Source of the DNA: Parabacteroides goldsteinii
GTDB lineage: Bacteria; Bacteroidota; Bacteroidia; Bacteroidales; Tannerellaceae
Reading direction: 5' to 3'
DNA: 64,000 nt
Assembly: GCF_015550595.1 (NCBI RefSeq)
Contig: NZ_JADNBB010000017.1
Span: forward strand, 88,334 to 152,333
Each line of letters begins with the position of its first letter. The stretch's first letter is position 1. Below, one piece after another: positions 20,880 through 29,437 of this stretch. The notes beneath the pieces were generated by a model. The model had not been told where the DNA came from. It did not search any database and was given only the letters and a program-made list of their open reading frames with translations. Both the position numbers and the translations under genes were made by a program.

Positions 20880-21030
20880 GTAGGGGCGGTTCGCGAACCG
20901 CCCTTACAGGCGCCGTCACAATGGAACAGGCAGGTTCGACCGTAGGGGCGGGTTCTGCCCGCCCTTCTTCACCGGTTGTTATATTATTGTCGCAAAGGGT
21001 GGGCAAACCCCACCCCTACGGCCGAACCTG
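20880..21030. repeat. Cluster of GC-rich REP-like palindromes
   Basis: Three palindromes share GTAGGGG...CCCTT edges: 20880-20907 (28 nt, one mismatch, centre TTCGCGAA), 20942-20967, and 20997-21019 in the opposite orientation. The last two are flanked by inverted copies of a longer segment, CAGGTTCGACCGTAGGGG at about 20931-20948 and CCCCTACGGCCGAACCTG at 21013-21030. The base composition is far richer in GC than the surroundings. The layout fits a REP- or MITE-like element sitting against the stop codon of the Hsp70-like gene at 21041. Confidence 0.7.
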
Positions 21031-21040
21031 TCATTTTGGT

Positions 21041-22291
21041 TCACCTTTTTCTATAACTTAACGACAAACCGTAAGCCACGCTATTGAATGTATTGCCTGT
21101 ACGGATTTTATCTTTTCCGAAGATGCGGAAAAGTATTTCTCTTACCGGTATAACAAGACTGCTACCGCCTGTGATAAAGACGGAGTCGATATCCGAAGCG
21201 CTGTATTTGGAAGTTTCGAGCAGTTGGCAGATATATTGTTCGATCGCTGTCGTATGCCGTTCGATGATTGTGGCGAATTCGTCGGGAGTGAAAGGTTCGT
21301 GAATACTGATCGTTTCTTTCTCAAAATCGATCGTCGTATCTTTTCCGTCCGATAAATTGATTTTGGACTGTTCGATTCCTTTGAACAGTGAGAATACATA
21401 GTTGTTGTCAATCAAGACCCTTACGTTGTCAATCTTCGGATTGTTGCCTGAAAGATGGTAATAGTTATCCATCGAACGGCGCAGTTTACTTTCTTTCAGC
21501 ATAAAAGTCCGTTCCCAGTTTTTCAGTTCGCGATAGAGGATGGAGGGTACTTCGATCTCTTTGTCGTATGACTGGTATTTCACGCCCCGTCCCAGATGAG
21601 GAGTTACTTTATACCACATGATCTCCGAGTCGAAGAGGTCACCACCGATGTAGACCCCGCCGTGGGCGATGATATCGTCTTTCCGATCTTCCTTGCGTAC
21701 TTTGTCAGGTGACAGGTTCATGATTGTGAAGTCGGAAGTACCACCACCGAGGTCGGCTACCAGGACATTTTCGCTATGGTCAAGCCGTTGTTCGTAGGAG
21801 AGGGCGGCGGCAATCGGTTCGAGTTGCAGTTTGATATTCCTGAAACCGGCATTATGCGCGGCAAGCGTCAGGCGGCTAACGGCCAGGTTTTCCTGTTTCA
21901 CATCTTCCGAAAAGATCGCAGGTCTTCCCAATACCACATCGGTGATTTCTGTGCCTGTAAAAGCTTCCGCTTTCTCTTTTAAATGACGAATGATGCAGGT
22001 AACGAGCTGGTCGGGTGTCATTCGCTTGCCGAATATCCAGGTAGAAAGGAACTTATCCTGACGAAGCAGTGTCTTGACCGATTTCAGCAGGCGCCCGGTC
22101 ATATTCTCTTCTATATATTTGTCGTGGGCTTCCTTTCCCACATAATAGGTCATTTCGTTCGTATCCGGGAAATAAAGGATGGAACTTGCTCTATATGAGA
22201 ATACTTCTTTTTGTGTCGCATTATCAGTGAGGGAGATAATGGAATTGGAGGTCCCGAAATCTAAGCCACATGTCAACTCGTTCATGTTCAT
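21041..22291 (-). CDS. Hsp70 family protein (YegD/DnaK-like ATPase)
   Basis: 416 aa from the ATG at 22289-22291 (MNMNELTCGLDFGTSNSI). The open frame extends about 167 codons further upstream, but that part has no Hsp70 sequence and crosses the intergenic inverted repeat. Motifs are phosphate 1 GLDFGTSNS, phosphate 2 VLVADLGGGTSDFTI and the adenosine motif VFITGGSSLVIPVREIL. At 416 residues it has only the nucleotide-binding region with an insert and no peptide-binding domain, as in YegD-type proteins. Client and partners are unknown. A second ATG lies two codons downstream. Divergent from the beta-barrel gene at 22502. Confidence 0.85.
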   Translation of the reverse strand: MNMNELTCGLDFGTSNSIISLTDNATQKEVFSYRASSILYFPDTNEMTYYVGKEAHDKYIEENMTGRLLKSVKTLLRQDKFLSTWIFGKRMTPDQLVTCIIRHLKEKAEAFTGTEITDVVLGRPAIFSEDVKQENLAVSRLTLAAHNAGFRNIKLQLEPIAAALSYEQRLDHSENVLVADLGGGTSDFTIMNLSPDKVRKEDRKDDIIAHGGVYIGGDLFDSEIMWYKVTPHLGRGVKYQSYDKEIEVPSILYRELKNWERTFMLKESKLRRSMDNYYHLSGNNPKIDNVRVLIDNNYVFSLFKGIEQSKINLSDGKDTTIDFEKETISIHEPFTPDEFATIIERHTTAIEQYICQLLETSKYSASDIDSVFITGGSSLVIPVREILFRIFGKDKIRTGNTFNSVAYGLSLSYRKR

Positions 22292-22385
22292 CTTTGCCTT
22301 TTGTTTAATGAAAAAATGGGGCGCAAAGATATAAAATGCAAGTGTAGCCACCAAACATCCGGTAGCTTTTGTTACTATCACCGGA

Positions 22386-22414
22386 AATATACCAAAATAC
22401 ACGTTTGGTATATT
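22386..22414. promoter_or_regulatory. Perfect inverted repeat between divergent genes (candidate operator)
   Basis: 11-bp arms AATATACCAAA (22386-22396) and TTTGGTATATT (22404-22414) with a 7-nt centre, in the 210-bp gap between the Hsp70-like gene and the barrel gene. A -7 box TAGTTTTG lies at 22463-22470 in front of the barrel gene. The placement suits an operator; no regulator is identified. Confidence 0.5.
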
Positions 22415-22501
22415 ATTACTATCGGTTCGTATACTAAAAAGTTCAGCTATTGCCTGTTTGCCTAGTTTTGCATCAAGTTCAAAAATAAAAAGAAGCATGA
22501 T

Positions 22502-23410
22502 ATGAAAACAGGATGGGTATGGTTGATTTTGCTGGGAGTTTTTATATTTCAGGAAACAGGCGCACAGGTTTGGCTGAAGGCCGAATATATCGGTTCTTCC
22601 GGTTTTAAGGATGTCGATAACAAAAAGGTTGGCGGAAAAGGCGATATGAAAGTGATACAGGGAGGAGTCAATATCCCCGTATCGATGAAGATGGATGAAA
22701 ACAATCATCCGACGGCTTGGATGGTAGGCCTGGGCGCTTCCTATGCTTCGATGAATAACAAGGATTTGTCGGGATATATAGACTTGCCGCATATTTTCAA
22801 TGCACAGCTGGCAGTTTCTTATATCCGTCCGTTAAGTAAGAAATGGTCGTTATTGGCAAGTGTGGGAGCAGGGATCTTTATGGATACCGGAAGTTTGGCT
22901 TATGTCCGTTGGAATAATGTTATGGGTGTAGGGATGGCTGCGGCAATCTGGCATCTGAGGGACAATCTCGATGTGGGTATGGGTCTTGCCTTGAACACCA
23001 GTTTCGGTTACCCAATGGCCTTTCCGGCTCTTTTCGTGGACTGGCGGATTGAAGGACGCTATATGGTCAATGTCTCGATGATGGATGGGGCGGAACTATC
23101 GGGGGGCATCCAGTTGCATAAATTGTTTCGCCTGAAACTGATCGGTTCGATGAGTGGTATGCTTGCCTTTGTCAAACATGAGGGGAAAGATCAGATATTT
23201 ACACAGCAGTACATAATAACCGGATTACAGCCGGAACTGACGATCACAAAATCCCTGTCTGTTCCCATAACGATCGGCCTGTCTGCTTACCGGACCGCAT
23301 TTTACGATGACCGGAGCTTGAAGGCTATGTTCCGGTCGATGGACAGAGACTATGATCCGCATTTTTCGCCTTCTTTTTATACAAGTGTGGCGATTAAGTA
23401 TGGTTTCTGA
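22502..23410 (+). CDS. Outer membrane beta-barrel protein, DUF6268-like
   Basis: 302 aa with a signal peptide (MKTGWVWLILLGVFIFQETGAQ). The mature part is made of alternating strands with aromatic girdles and ends in FYTSVAIKYGF, a terminal phenylalanine as in many outer membrane barrels. The family link to DUF6268 is from memory of its pattern and is not certain. A -7 box TAGTTTTG lies 31 bp upstream of the ATG. Function unknown. The downstream kinase genes follow 72 bp later, so it could belong to the same regulon. Confidence 0.7.
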   Translation: MKTGWVWLILLGVFIFQETGAQVWLKAEYIGSSGFKDVDNKKVGGKGDMKVIQGGVNIPVSMKMDENNHPTAWMVGLGASYASMNNKDLSGYIDLPHIFNAQLAVSYIRPLSKKWSLLASVGAGIFMDTGSLAYVRWNNVMGVGMAAAIWHLRDNLDVGMGLALNTSFGYPMAFPALFVDWRIEGRYMVNVSMMDGAELSGGIQLHKLFRLKLIGSMSGMLAFVKHEGKDQIFTQQYIITGLQPELTITKSLSVPITIGLSAYRTAFYDDRSLKAMFRSMDRDYDPHFSPSFYTSVAIKYGF

Positions 23411-23482
23411 TTAGATCAGGTTTTGTAGTTCGTAGAAAATGTATCATCTTTACCTTGTCAAAATAAGTAAAGAAATAATGTT

Positions 23483-24571
23483 ATGCCGGAGTCGGAAGTT
23501 ACATATAATAGTTTTTTGATCAAGTTTCTGATAGCCCCGAAATATAGAATCGCCAGGCATGTGTTGCTGATACTATTCTTTACTTTTGTAGCGTTCAATA
23601 TGCCTTATTTGATTTGTGCCGGTTTTTTGGACGAAGTAGATGATGTGATTTGGTGTGTCAGCCTCATTTTGTTGTTTTCCTATTTGGGAGGAATTTATCT
23701 GCATATGTATGTTTTGCTACCTGGATTGCTGCTGAAAAATCGATATGTATTGTATATCATAACTGTGTCTTTACTAATATCGGTCATGATAGTAGTCTCT
23801 TTTGGGAGCGATTACTGGCTGAATTTATATTCCGGGCAGGAACCGGGCTATTATTCTTTTTTCTATAAGAATCGAATACTGGCGGTTGAGATTGTAAGTA
23901 ATTTTTTCCTTTACGGGTTATTGATTGCAGGAACTTCCATTACGATTTTGCTACGCCATTGGATAGGGCTTTATAAACGAAAGAACGAATTGGAGAAGGT
24001 AAACCTGAAAACTGAACTGGAGTTATTGAAAGACCAGATCAATCCGGAGTTCCTTTTTAATATGCTTGACGAAGCGGGCAAACGGACATTTGATAACCCG
24101 GCACAGGCCTCAATGGTCTTGATGGAGTTAAGCAGATTGCTCCGTTACCAGTTGTATGATGGGAAACGGGAGAAAGTGTTGCTGATTTCTGAGATTTCAT
24201 TTATTGAACGTTTCCTGGAACTGGCAAAGACAAGGCATGCGAACCTGAGTTTTAGCGTGACGAAGGAGGGCGGTGTTAGCCGTAAGTTGGTACCTCCTTT
24301 GTTGTTTATTCCGTTTGCCATTCATTATGTGAAGTTGTCGTCATCGGGAAATTTGCAGTTAGATGTCCATTTCTGTTTTCGGGCTGGAGAAGGAGAGTTG
24401 CATTTTTCCTGCATCTGTTTTGCTCCGGGTATGCCGGGTGGACAGATGGAGAATTGTGAAGATCTGGAAGGTGTGAATCAACGCCTCGATTTGCTATTTA
24501 AAAACTCCTATAAGTTGGAGGTGGTGGACGATGGAGGAATTTGTAAAACGAATTTATGTATCAGGTTGTGA
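23483..24571 (+). CDS. LytS-type histidine kinase homologue lacking the phospho-acceptor histidine (pseudokinase)
   Basis: 362 aa. There are four membrane helices in residues 25-160, then a short coiled segment and a His_kinase (PF06580-like) region. Where active members have INPHFLFNML, this protein has INPEFLFNML, with Glu189 in place of the histidine. The N-box is lost too: the paralogue next door reads IPFVENAVKHN, this one IPFAIHYVKLS, and the G-box GGIGLANIRRRL is replaced by NCEDLEGVNQRLDLL. So it should neither autophosphorylate nor bind ATP normally. It is full length and overlaps the next gene by one base (TGATG), so it looks like a kept partner or sensor subunit of the second kinase rather than a decaying gene. 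Confidence 0.88.
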   Translation: MPESEVTYNSFLIKFLIAPKYRIARHVLLILFFTFVAFNMPYLICAGFLDEVDDVIWCVSLILLFSYLGGIYLHMYVLLPGLLLKNRYVLYIITVSLLISVMIVVSFGSDYWLNLYSGQEPGYYSFFYKNRILAVEIVSNFFLYGLLIAGTSITILLRHWIGLYKRKNELEKVNLKTELELLKDQINPEFLFNMLDEAGKRTFDNPAQASMVLMELSRLLRYQLYDGKREKVLLISEISFIERFLELAKTRHANLSFSVTKEGGVSRKLVPPLLFIPFAIHYVKLSSSGNLQLDVHFCFRAGEGELHFSCICFAPGMPGGQMENCEDLEGVNQRLDLLFKNSYKLEVVDDGGICKTNLCIRL

Positions 24572-25626
24572 TGAATACGTCCGGTTTTTTACTGCGCTTG
24601 CTGGTTGAACCTCGTTGGAGGATCTTCAGGCATTTCCTGCTGTTTTCTCTCAGCATGCTAATAATCTCTGTAAATTTTTATCTGGATTTGATAGAGCGAG
24701 AAGAGTTTGTTAAAAGTAGTATTGTACAGAGCTTGATATTGCTTGTTCCTATTTATTTGAGCATATTTATATTGACTCCGCGTTTATTATTGAAGAATAA
24801 GCCGGGAAGATATGTTGTCTCCGTATTTCTGGTCATTGCTTTAGCTCTTTTATTTTCTTATTTACTGAGGCAGGAAGATATTGTTAAGGAGTTTGAATTA
24901 TACCGGTTTTGGCTGTCAGCCTTCTTTTTTGTTTCTTCTATCATCCAGTTGAGCCTGATTATTGCCGGTGCGTCTGCTGTGATTGTCTTTCAGGACTATG
25001 TAAAGTACGGGTTGCGTATCGACCGGTTAGAGAATGCGACTATGCAGTCGGAACTGGAGCAATTAAAGAACCAGATCAACCCACATTTCCTCTTCAATAT
25101 GCTCAACAATGCCAATGTATTGATAAAAGAAAGTCCCGATGAAGCTGTCCTTGTCCTTTCCAAACTGAAAGACCTGTTGAAGTACCAGTTAAAAGACAGC
25201 GTCTCGGAAGAAGTACGGCTGAAAGACGATATCAGTTTCCTGAATGATTATCTGAATATGGAAAAGATAAGGCGTGATAACTTCGATTTCATCGTATCCA
25301 CAGAAGGCAATATGGAAGACATAACTGTTCCTCCTCTACTGTTTATTCCTTTTGTGGAAAATGCGGTGAAGCATAACAACGATAACCGGAAGCTCTCGTA
25401 CGTACATTTATATTTCAAGGTGGAAGAAGGATGCCTTACCTTTATCTGTATCAATTCGAAACCGGCCGAACAGAAGGAACGGGAAGCCGATGGAGGCATA
25501 GGCTTGGCTAATATACGTCGTCGCCTTGAACTATTATACGACACCGGTCATTCGTTACAAATAGACGAGACCGATATAACATATACGATCAATCTCCGTT
25601 TAAACTTAAAAAGAATAGTTGTATGA
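24571..25626 (+). CDS. LytS-type sensor histidine kinase
   Basis: 351 aa from the ATG at 24571, chosen because it overlaps the previous stop as TGATG and gives an N-terminus (MNTSGFLLRLLVEPRWRIFRH) like that of the neighbour (FLIKFLIAPKYRIARH). An ATG 15 bp upstream is possible. Four membrane helices in residues 20-140 are followed by His172 in NQINPHFLFNMLNN, the N-box PFVENAVKHN and the G-box GGIGLANIRRRLELL, all intact. It should phosphorylate the LytTR regulator that follows with a 4-bp overlap. The signal is unknown. Confidence 0.92.
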   Translation: MNTSGFLLRLLVEPRWRIFRHFLLFSLSMLIISVNFYLDLIEREEFVKSSIVQSLILLVPIYLSIFILTPRLLLKNKPGRYVVSVFLVIALALLFSYLLRQEDIVKEFELYRFWLSAFFFVSSIIQLSLIIAGASAVIVFQDYVKYGLRIDRLENATMQSELEQLKNQINPHFLFNMLNNANVLIKESPDEAVLVLSKLKDLLKYQLKDSVSEEVRLKDDISFLNDYLNMEKIRRDNFDFIVSTEGNMEDITVPPLLFIPFVENAVKHNNDNRKLSYVHLYFKVEEGCLTFICINSKPAEQKEREADGGIGLANIRRRLELLYDTGHSLQIDETDITYTINLRLNLKRIVV

Positions 25627-26345
25627 ATTGCATAATTGTAGACGATGAACCGCTGGGGCGTAAAGCCATCCAGTTACTGGTACAGGATACACCGTTATTA
25701 TCTTTATGTGGAAGTTTTGGCGATGCTGTTTCTGCCGGGAAATTTATGCAGGTCAGCCCTGTCGACCTGGTCTTTCTGGATATCAAGATGCCTGGTGTAA
25801 ACGGATTGGAGTTTGCCAGGATGATCCCGGCCGAAACGCTGGTCATTTTCGTTACTGCCTATGCGGAATATGCCCTCGACAGTTACGAAGTGGATGCGAT
25901 CGACTACCTGGTGAAACCGATCGAGATAGAACGTTTCAAACATGCTGTTGGAAAGGCACAGGTTTATCACACGCTTTTGAAGGCAGACAATAATAAGAAT
26001 AGTGTCGAGTCTGTTGCAGCAGATCATATATTTGTCAAAGCCGAACGTCGTTATTTCAAGATACAGTTTAAGAATATCCTGTTTATCGAGGGATTGAAGG
26101 ATTATGTCGTGATCCAGACACCCGACCAGCGGATCATAACGAAGATGAACCTGAAAGCCATCCATGAAATGCTTCCGAAGGATGTTTTCCTCCGTACAAA
26201 TAAATCGTATATTGTTAATACAGACTATATTGACTCGTTCGATAACAACGACGTGTTTATCGGGAAATATGAGATTTCAATCGGTAATAGTTACCGTGAT
26301 GCCTTTTTCGAGACGTTTTTTATGAAGAATAATCCGGCGGATTAG
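25623..26345 (+). CDS. LytTR family response regulator
   Basis: 240 aa. The receiver domain (residues 1-120) has the acidic pair VDDEP, phospho-acceptor Asp53 in FLDIKMPG, and the Lys in YLVKPIE near residue 100. A LytTR DNA-binding domain covers about residues 140-235 (FVKAERRYFKIQFKNILFIEGLKDYVVI, and FLRTNKSYIVN). It overlaps the active kinase by 4 bp and is the third gene of a pseudokinase-kinase-regulator set. Targets are unknown; the two FtsX-type permeases on the other strand are possible ones only by position. Confidence 0.93.
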   Translation: MNCIIVDDEPLGRKAIQLLVQDTPLLSLCGSFGDAVSAGKFMQVSPVDLVFLDIKMPGVNGLEFARMIPAETLVIFVTAYAEYALDSYEVDAIDYLVKPIEIERFKHAVGKAQVYHTLLKADNNKNSVESVAADHIFVKAERRYFKIQFKNILFIEGLKDYVVIQTPDQRIITKMNLKAIHEMLPKDVFLRTNKSYIVNTDYIDSFDNNDVFIGKYEISIGNSYRDAFFETFFMKNNPAD

Positions 26346-26368
26346 GACTCGTTCTCTTTAAAATCACG

Positions 26369-26376
26369 TATATTTG
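26369..26376 (+). promoter_or_regulatory. -7 box directly before the GtrA start codon
   Basis: TATATTTG matches the Bacteroidetes TAnnTTTG consensus and ends 4 nt before the ATG at 26381, so a transcript from it would be almost leaderless. No good -33 box was found, so the gene may also be read from the operon upstream. Confidence 0.4.
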
Positions 26377-26380
26377 CCGC

Positions 26381-26764
26381 ATGAAAGAATCTGTACGGAT
26401 ACTGCGTTTTATCATTGTAGGCACGCTGAATGCCCTCATTACCGCCCTTGTTATCTGGGTGCTGATGGAGGGGTTGGACTGCAATTATCTATGGTCGAAT
26501 GTCGCAGGATATGTCGCAGCACTTATCAATAATTTCTTTTGGAGTAAATACTGGATATTCTCAGCCCGTAGTGGAAAGTTCCAGCGTGAGATTCCTCTTT
26601 TCCTGGTTGCTTTCGGCTGTGCCTACGGGCTGCAATTCCTGTCTCTCTTACTTATGGTAGAGATCTGTGATATGAACGAATATCTGGGCCAGTTCCTGGG
26701 CCTTTTCGTATATGGTGCCGTTAACTTCACTATGAATAAACGGCTTACCTTCCTCCGGAAATAG
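26381..26764 (+). CDS. GtrA family membrane protein
   Basis: 127 aa with four membrane helices (about residues 8-28, 38-55, 72-92 and 100-120), as in GtrA proteins. Typical marks are the first helix LRFIIVGTLNALITALVIW, then NNFFWSKYWIF and the end GAVNFTMNKRLTF. By family these small proteins take part in moving lipid-linked sugars across the inner membrane. No glycosyltransferase is adjacent; the gene starts 35 bp after the response regulator and converges with the permease gene at 26779. Confidence 0.88.
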   Translation: MKESVRILRFIIVGTLNALITALVIWVLMEGLDCNYLWSNVAGYVAALINNFFWSKYWIFSARSGKFQREIPLFLVAFGCAYGLQFLSLLLMVEICDMNEYLGQFLGLFVYGAVNFTMNKRLTFLRK

Positions 26765-26778
26765 GAAAGCTTTTCTAA

Positions 26779-28038
26779 TTACTCACTTCTCAACGTATCG
26801 GCCGGTGCAACACGTGACGACAGATAGGCCGGGTACCAGGTTCCCAGCATAATGATAAATGCCATAAACAAGTAAGTAAGCAGCAGCCCGAAGAAAATAC
26901 GAAAGAAAGTAATATGCATAATATTCGTGCCGATAAATTCCATTTTAGCCAGGTTGATACAGAGGATAACGGCTGGTATGGCAACCAGGCTTAACAACAA
27001 CCAGCCTTCACCGATCATCATTCGTAATATCTGGCTGCGTGTGGAACCGACGGCCAGCCGTAATCCGATCTCTGGTTTCCGGTATTCGTTGCGGAACCAG
27101 AAAGTGCCTATAATTCCCAGAAATATATTGAAGACAAGGAATATCATGAAAGCAACCCGGTAGCGGATCTCATCCATTCGTCCGTCCGAAAGATATAGCG
27201 TATAACGCAGGTCGTCGAAAGACCTTACCTTATATAATAGAAAGTTGCCTACTGACAGTTGTTCCCGTATATCCTGTTGGAAGCTTTGTATGAAATCCCG
27301 TTGATTCAACCCGGGTTTGACACGTATGCTGATTTCGAATTGGGATAGTACGCCTTCGTTCATCTGAGCCAGATCGGAGTTGGATAATAACAGATAGGCT
27401 GCATATTCCTCGGGCCTGTAGTCGTCTCGTTTCAGAGGGCCGCAAACGTCGCCGATGAGAAATTCTTCATTATTATCTTTCAGATAAAGGATTTTTCCTT
27501 TTGCTTGTTCGCCGGGAAATTCATCCTGGGCAAATTTTCGGGAAATAATGACACTGTTTTCATTCAAGGCCTTTGCCAGCTGGGACGGTTCTCCACCTGC
27601 TAACGGATGGATGCGGAATACCTCGAAATAGGAGGGAGTGACTTCCATAAAATGACAGTCGTTTGTCTGTATTGTGTCTTTCGAAAGCCTGATATCTCTG
27701 TAACTGGCACAATAGGGGGCACTCATGTTGGAGACGCATACACTCTCTACCTGGGGATGCTGGCGGATACGTTCCAGGATAGACAGGAAATCGGCGGCAG
27801 CCTGCTGTTCTCCTTCTTCATACCGGACATACAGCGGACTGCTTTCCGGAATGGTGGCAAGTTGTACCTGATAGGTATCTTTTATGTCATAAGCACTGTC
27901 TATTGAAGCGGTATATCCGAATGTGATGAAAAAGTCCATTATATACCATAACAGTATAAATACGATGAATAATTCGGCAACGATCCAGGCATTTTGCCGG
28001 CGTTGTGTCCATATAAGTTTTAAAAGGTGCTGTATCAT
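26779..28038 (-). CDS. ABC transporter permease, MacB/FtsX type
   Basis: 419 aa. One N-terminal membrane helix (about residues 20-42), a periplasmic MacB_PCD-like domain to about residue 285, then three helices in an FtsX domain (FLVFNIFLGIIGTFWF, LLSLVAIPAVILCINLA, LLTYLFMAFIIML) with ENEYRKPEIGLRLAVGSTRSQILRMM-type coupling sequence, and the end PADTLRSE. No ATPase domain. It starts 9 bp after the stop of the other permease, and the two probably form a heterodimer. The partner ATPase is not in the window. Substrate unknown; by family, mechanotransmission or export of peptides or lipids. Confidence 0.88.
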   Translation of the reverse strand: MIQHLLKLIWTQRRQNAWIVAELFIVFILLWYIMDFFITFGYTASIDSAYDIKDTYQVQLATIPESSPLYVRYEEGEQQAAADFLSILERIRQHPQVESVCVSNMSAPYCASYRDIRLSKDTIQTNDCHFMEVTPSYFEVFRIHPLAGGEPSQLAKALNENSVIISRKFAQDEFPGEQAKGKILYLKDNNEEFLIGDVCGPLKRDDYRPEEYAAYLLLSNSDLAQMNEGVLSQFEISIRVKPGLNQRDFIQSFQQDIREQLSVGNFLLYKVRSFDDLRYTLYLSDGRMDEIRYRVAFMIFLVFNIFLGIIGTFWFRNEYRKPEIGLRLAVGSTRSQILRMMIGEGWLLLSLVAIPAVILCINLAKMEFIGTNIMHITFFRIFFGLLLTYLFMAFIIMLGTWYPAYLSSRVAPADTLRSE

Positions 28039-28046
28039 GGTTCTGT

Positions 28047-29348
28047 TTATTTATCGTTTAATGCATCTACAACCGGTTTCCTGAGGGCACGCCAGGCAGG
28101 AACGAGGGCTGACAGTAAATTAAGTATCAGGCAAAAAGCAAAAGCGTATCCGAAAATAACCGGATTCAGGAACATACCAGGTGACAGGTCTATCGAGGCG
28201 GTCAGCGAACTGCCATCCCAGTTATATCTTCCCAGCAACCAGCCTTTAAGCAGGCTGACCAATCCGTAGGACAGTAGTAAGCCGGTCAGGCCTCCGAGTA
28301 GAGTAAGCAATAGGTTTTCATATAAAACTTGCATCAATAATGTCCTGTTCATCGCACCGAATGCTTTACGTATACCGAGTTCCTCCATTCTTTTCTTCAT
28401 ACGTGATGCCGTCATTCCTGTCAGGTTGATAGAGGGAACCAATAACAGGATCAGGATGATCAGTATTATCTGAATATACAGCTGTGTATAGTCGGGAACA
28501 TTGAATGATTCGCCACTGCGAAGGTAGGCCCGGAAAATAGTATCGGGCTGGTCGTTTAATATCAGATCGTACTGGGTTGTGCTGGTATTGTATTTGCGGC
28601 AAAGGACTTCTGCCTCCGTGCGGATAGCATCAAAGTCATTCGGGCTTTTAGCCAGGATATATACCTGCATACGTCCCAGGACATAGTTACACCATGCACC
28701 TCCTTTGATCTGCGAGGGGCGGTTGGTGAAAGGCAACCACAACTCTGCATAGCAATAATTAGCGATGGAAGGGACGTCTTTGACGACTCCGGCTACTGTG
28801 TATTCTTCGAAATTCAGTAGAAATGTTTTTCCGGTTGCATCGGTCGTATTGAACAACTTTCGTGCCAGCGATTCGCATAAGACCGCTTTCCGGATGCCGG
28901 AGGTGAATTCTTCTTCTGTATAAGGGGCTCCTGACAGGAATGAGAATCGGAAAACTTTCCAGAATGCGGCATCTGTTCCCATGACAAGGCCGTTATAGAC
29001 ATTTTTGTTACCTTGCAACTGGATAAACTCACTTTGTTCTCCTAAAGGTATGACTGCCGTAACCGCTTCGGGGATTTGCATCGGGTAGAAACATTCTTTA
29101 ATGGTCGGGTACGATAGTTGACTGCTACCTTGTCCTTTCCCTTCTTTTTTAGCGACTTTCCCGTACTGGACAATCATCATCCGGTCGCGATAGCTTTCCG
29201 GTTCTATGTTGGCTGTATGGAAATAATACAGGATAGCCAATGTCATAACCATAGAGATAGCCAGGCCGGTACCGGCTATATAGATAATACTGAAGAATTT
29301 ATTTTGCTTCAGCATCTGAACTGCCTGTTTGAAATAGACCTTATACAT
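28047..29348 (-). CDS. ABC transporter permease, MacB/FtsX type
   Basis: 433 aa with the same layout as its neighbour: an N-terminal helix (IIYIAGTGLAISMVMTLAILY), a periplasmic domain, and three C-terminal helices in an FtsX domain with MKKRMEELGIRKAFGAMNRTLLMQVLYENLLLT-type coupling sequence, ending VVDALNDK. It is the first gene of the minus-strand pair. The two are about half the length of the duplicated FtsX permeases common in Bacteroides, so a heterodimer is likely. The recQ gene ends 88 bp upstream of it, so co-transcription is possible. Confidence 0.88.
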   Translation of the reverse strand: MYKVYFKQAVQMLKQNKFFSIIYIAGTGLAISMVMTLAILYYFHTANIEPESYRDRMMIVQYGKVAKKEGKGQGSSQLSYPTIKECFYPMQIPEAVTAVIPLGEQSEFIQLQGNKNVYNGLVMGTDAAFWKVFRFSFLSGAPYTEEEFTSGIRKAVLCESLARKLFNTTDATGKTFLLNFEEYTVAGVVKDVPSIANYCYAELWLPFTNRPSQIKGGAWCNYVLGRMQVYILAKSPNDFDAIRTEAEVLCRKYNTSTTQYDLILNDQPDTIFRAYLRSGESFNVPDYTQLYIQIILIILILLLVPSINLTGMTASRMKKRMEELGIRKAFGAMNRTLLMQVLYENLLLTLLGGLTGLLLSYGLVSLLKGWLLGRYNWDGSSLTASIDLSPGMFLNPVIFGYAFAFCLILNLLSALVPAWRALRKPVVDALNDK

Positions 29349-29437
29349 AAAAGACTTTGTTATTATTGTTCGATGCAGATAATAACAAAGTCTGTGCCAT
29401 AAAGGTAATGTGTTGTAATACAGTATTTGCAGCTTTG

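Noticed and set aside
20812..21006. 64-codon minus-strand frame in the palindrome cluster
   Set aside because: Its content follows from the palindromes and shows no protein signature.
22292..22792. N-terminal extension of the Hsp70-like frame
   Set aside because: The added part has no Hsp70 similarity and spans the intergenic inverted repeat; the ATG at 22289-22291 gives the normal family start.
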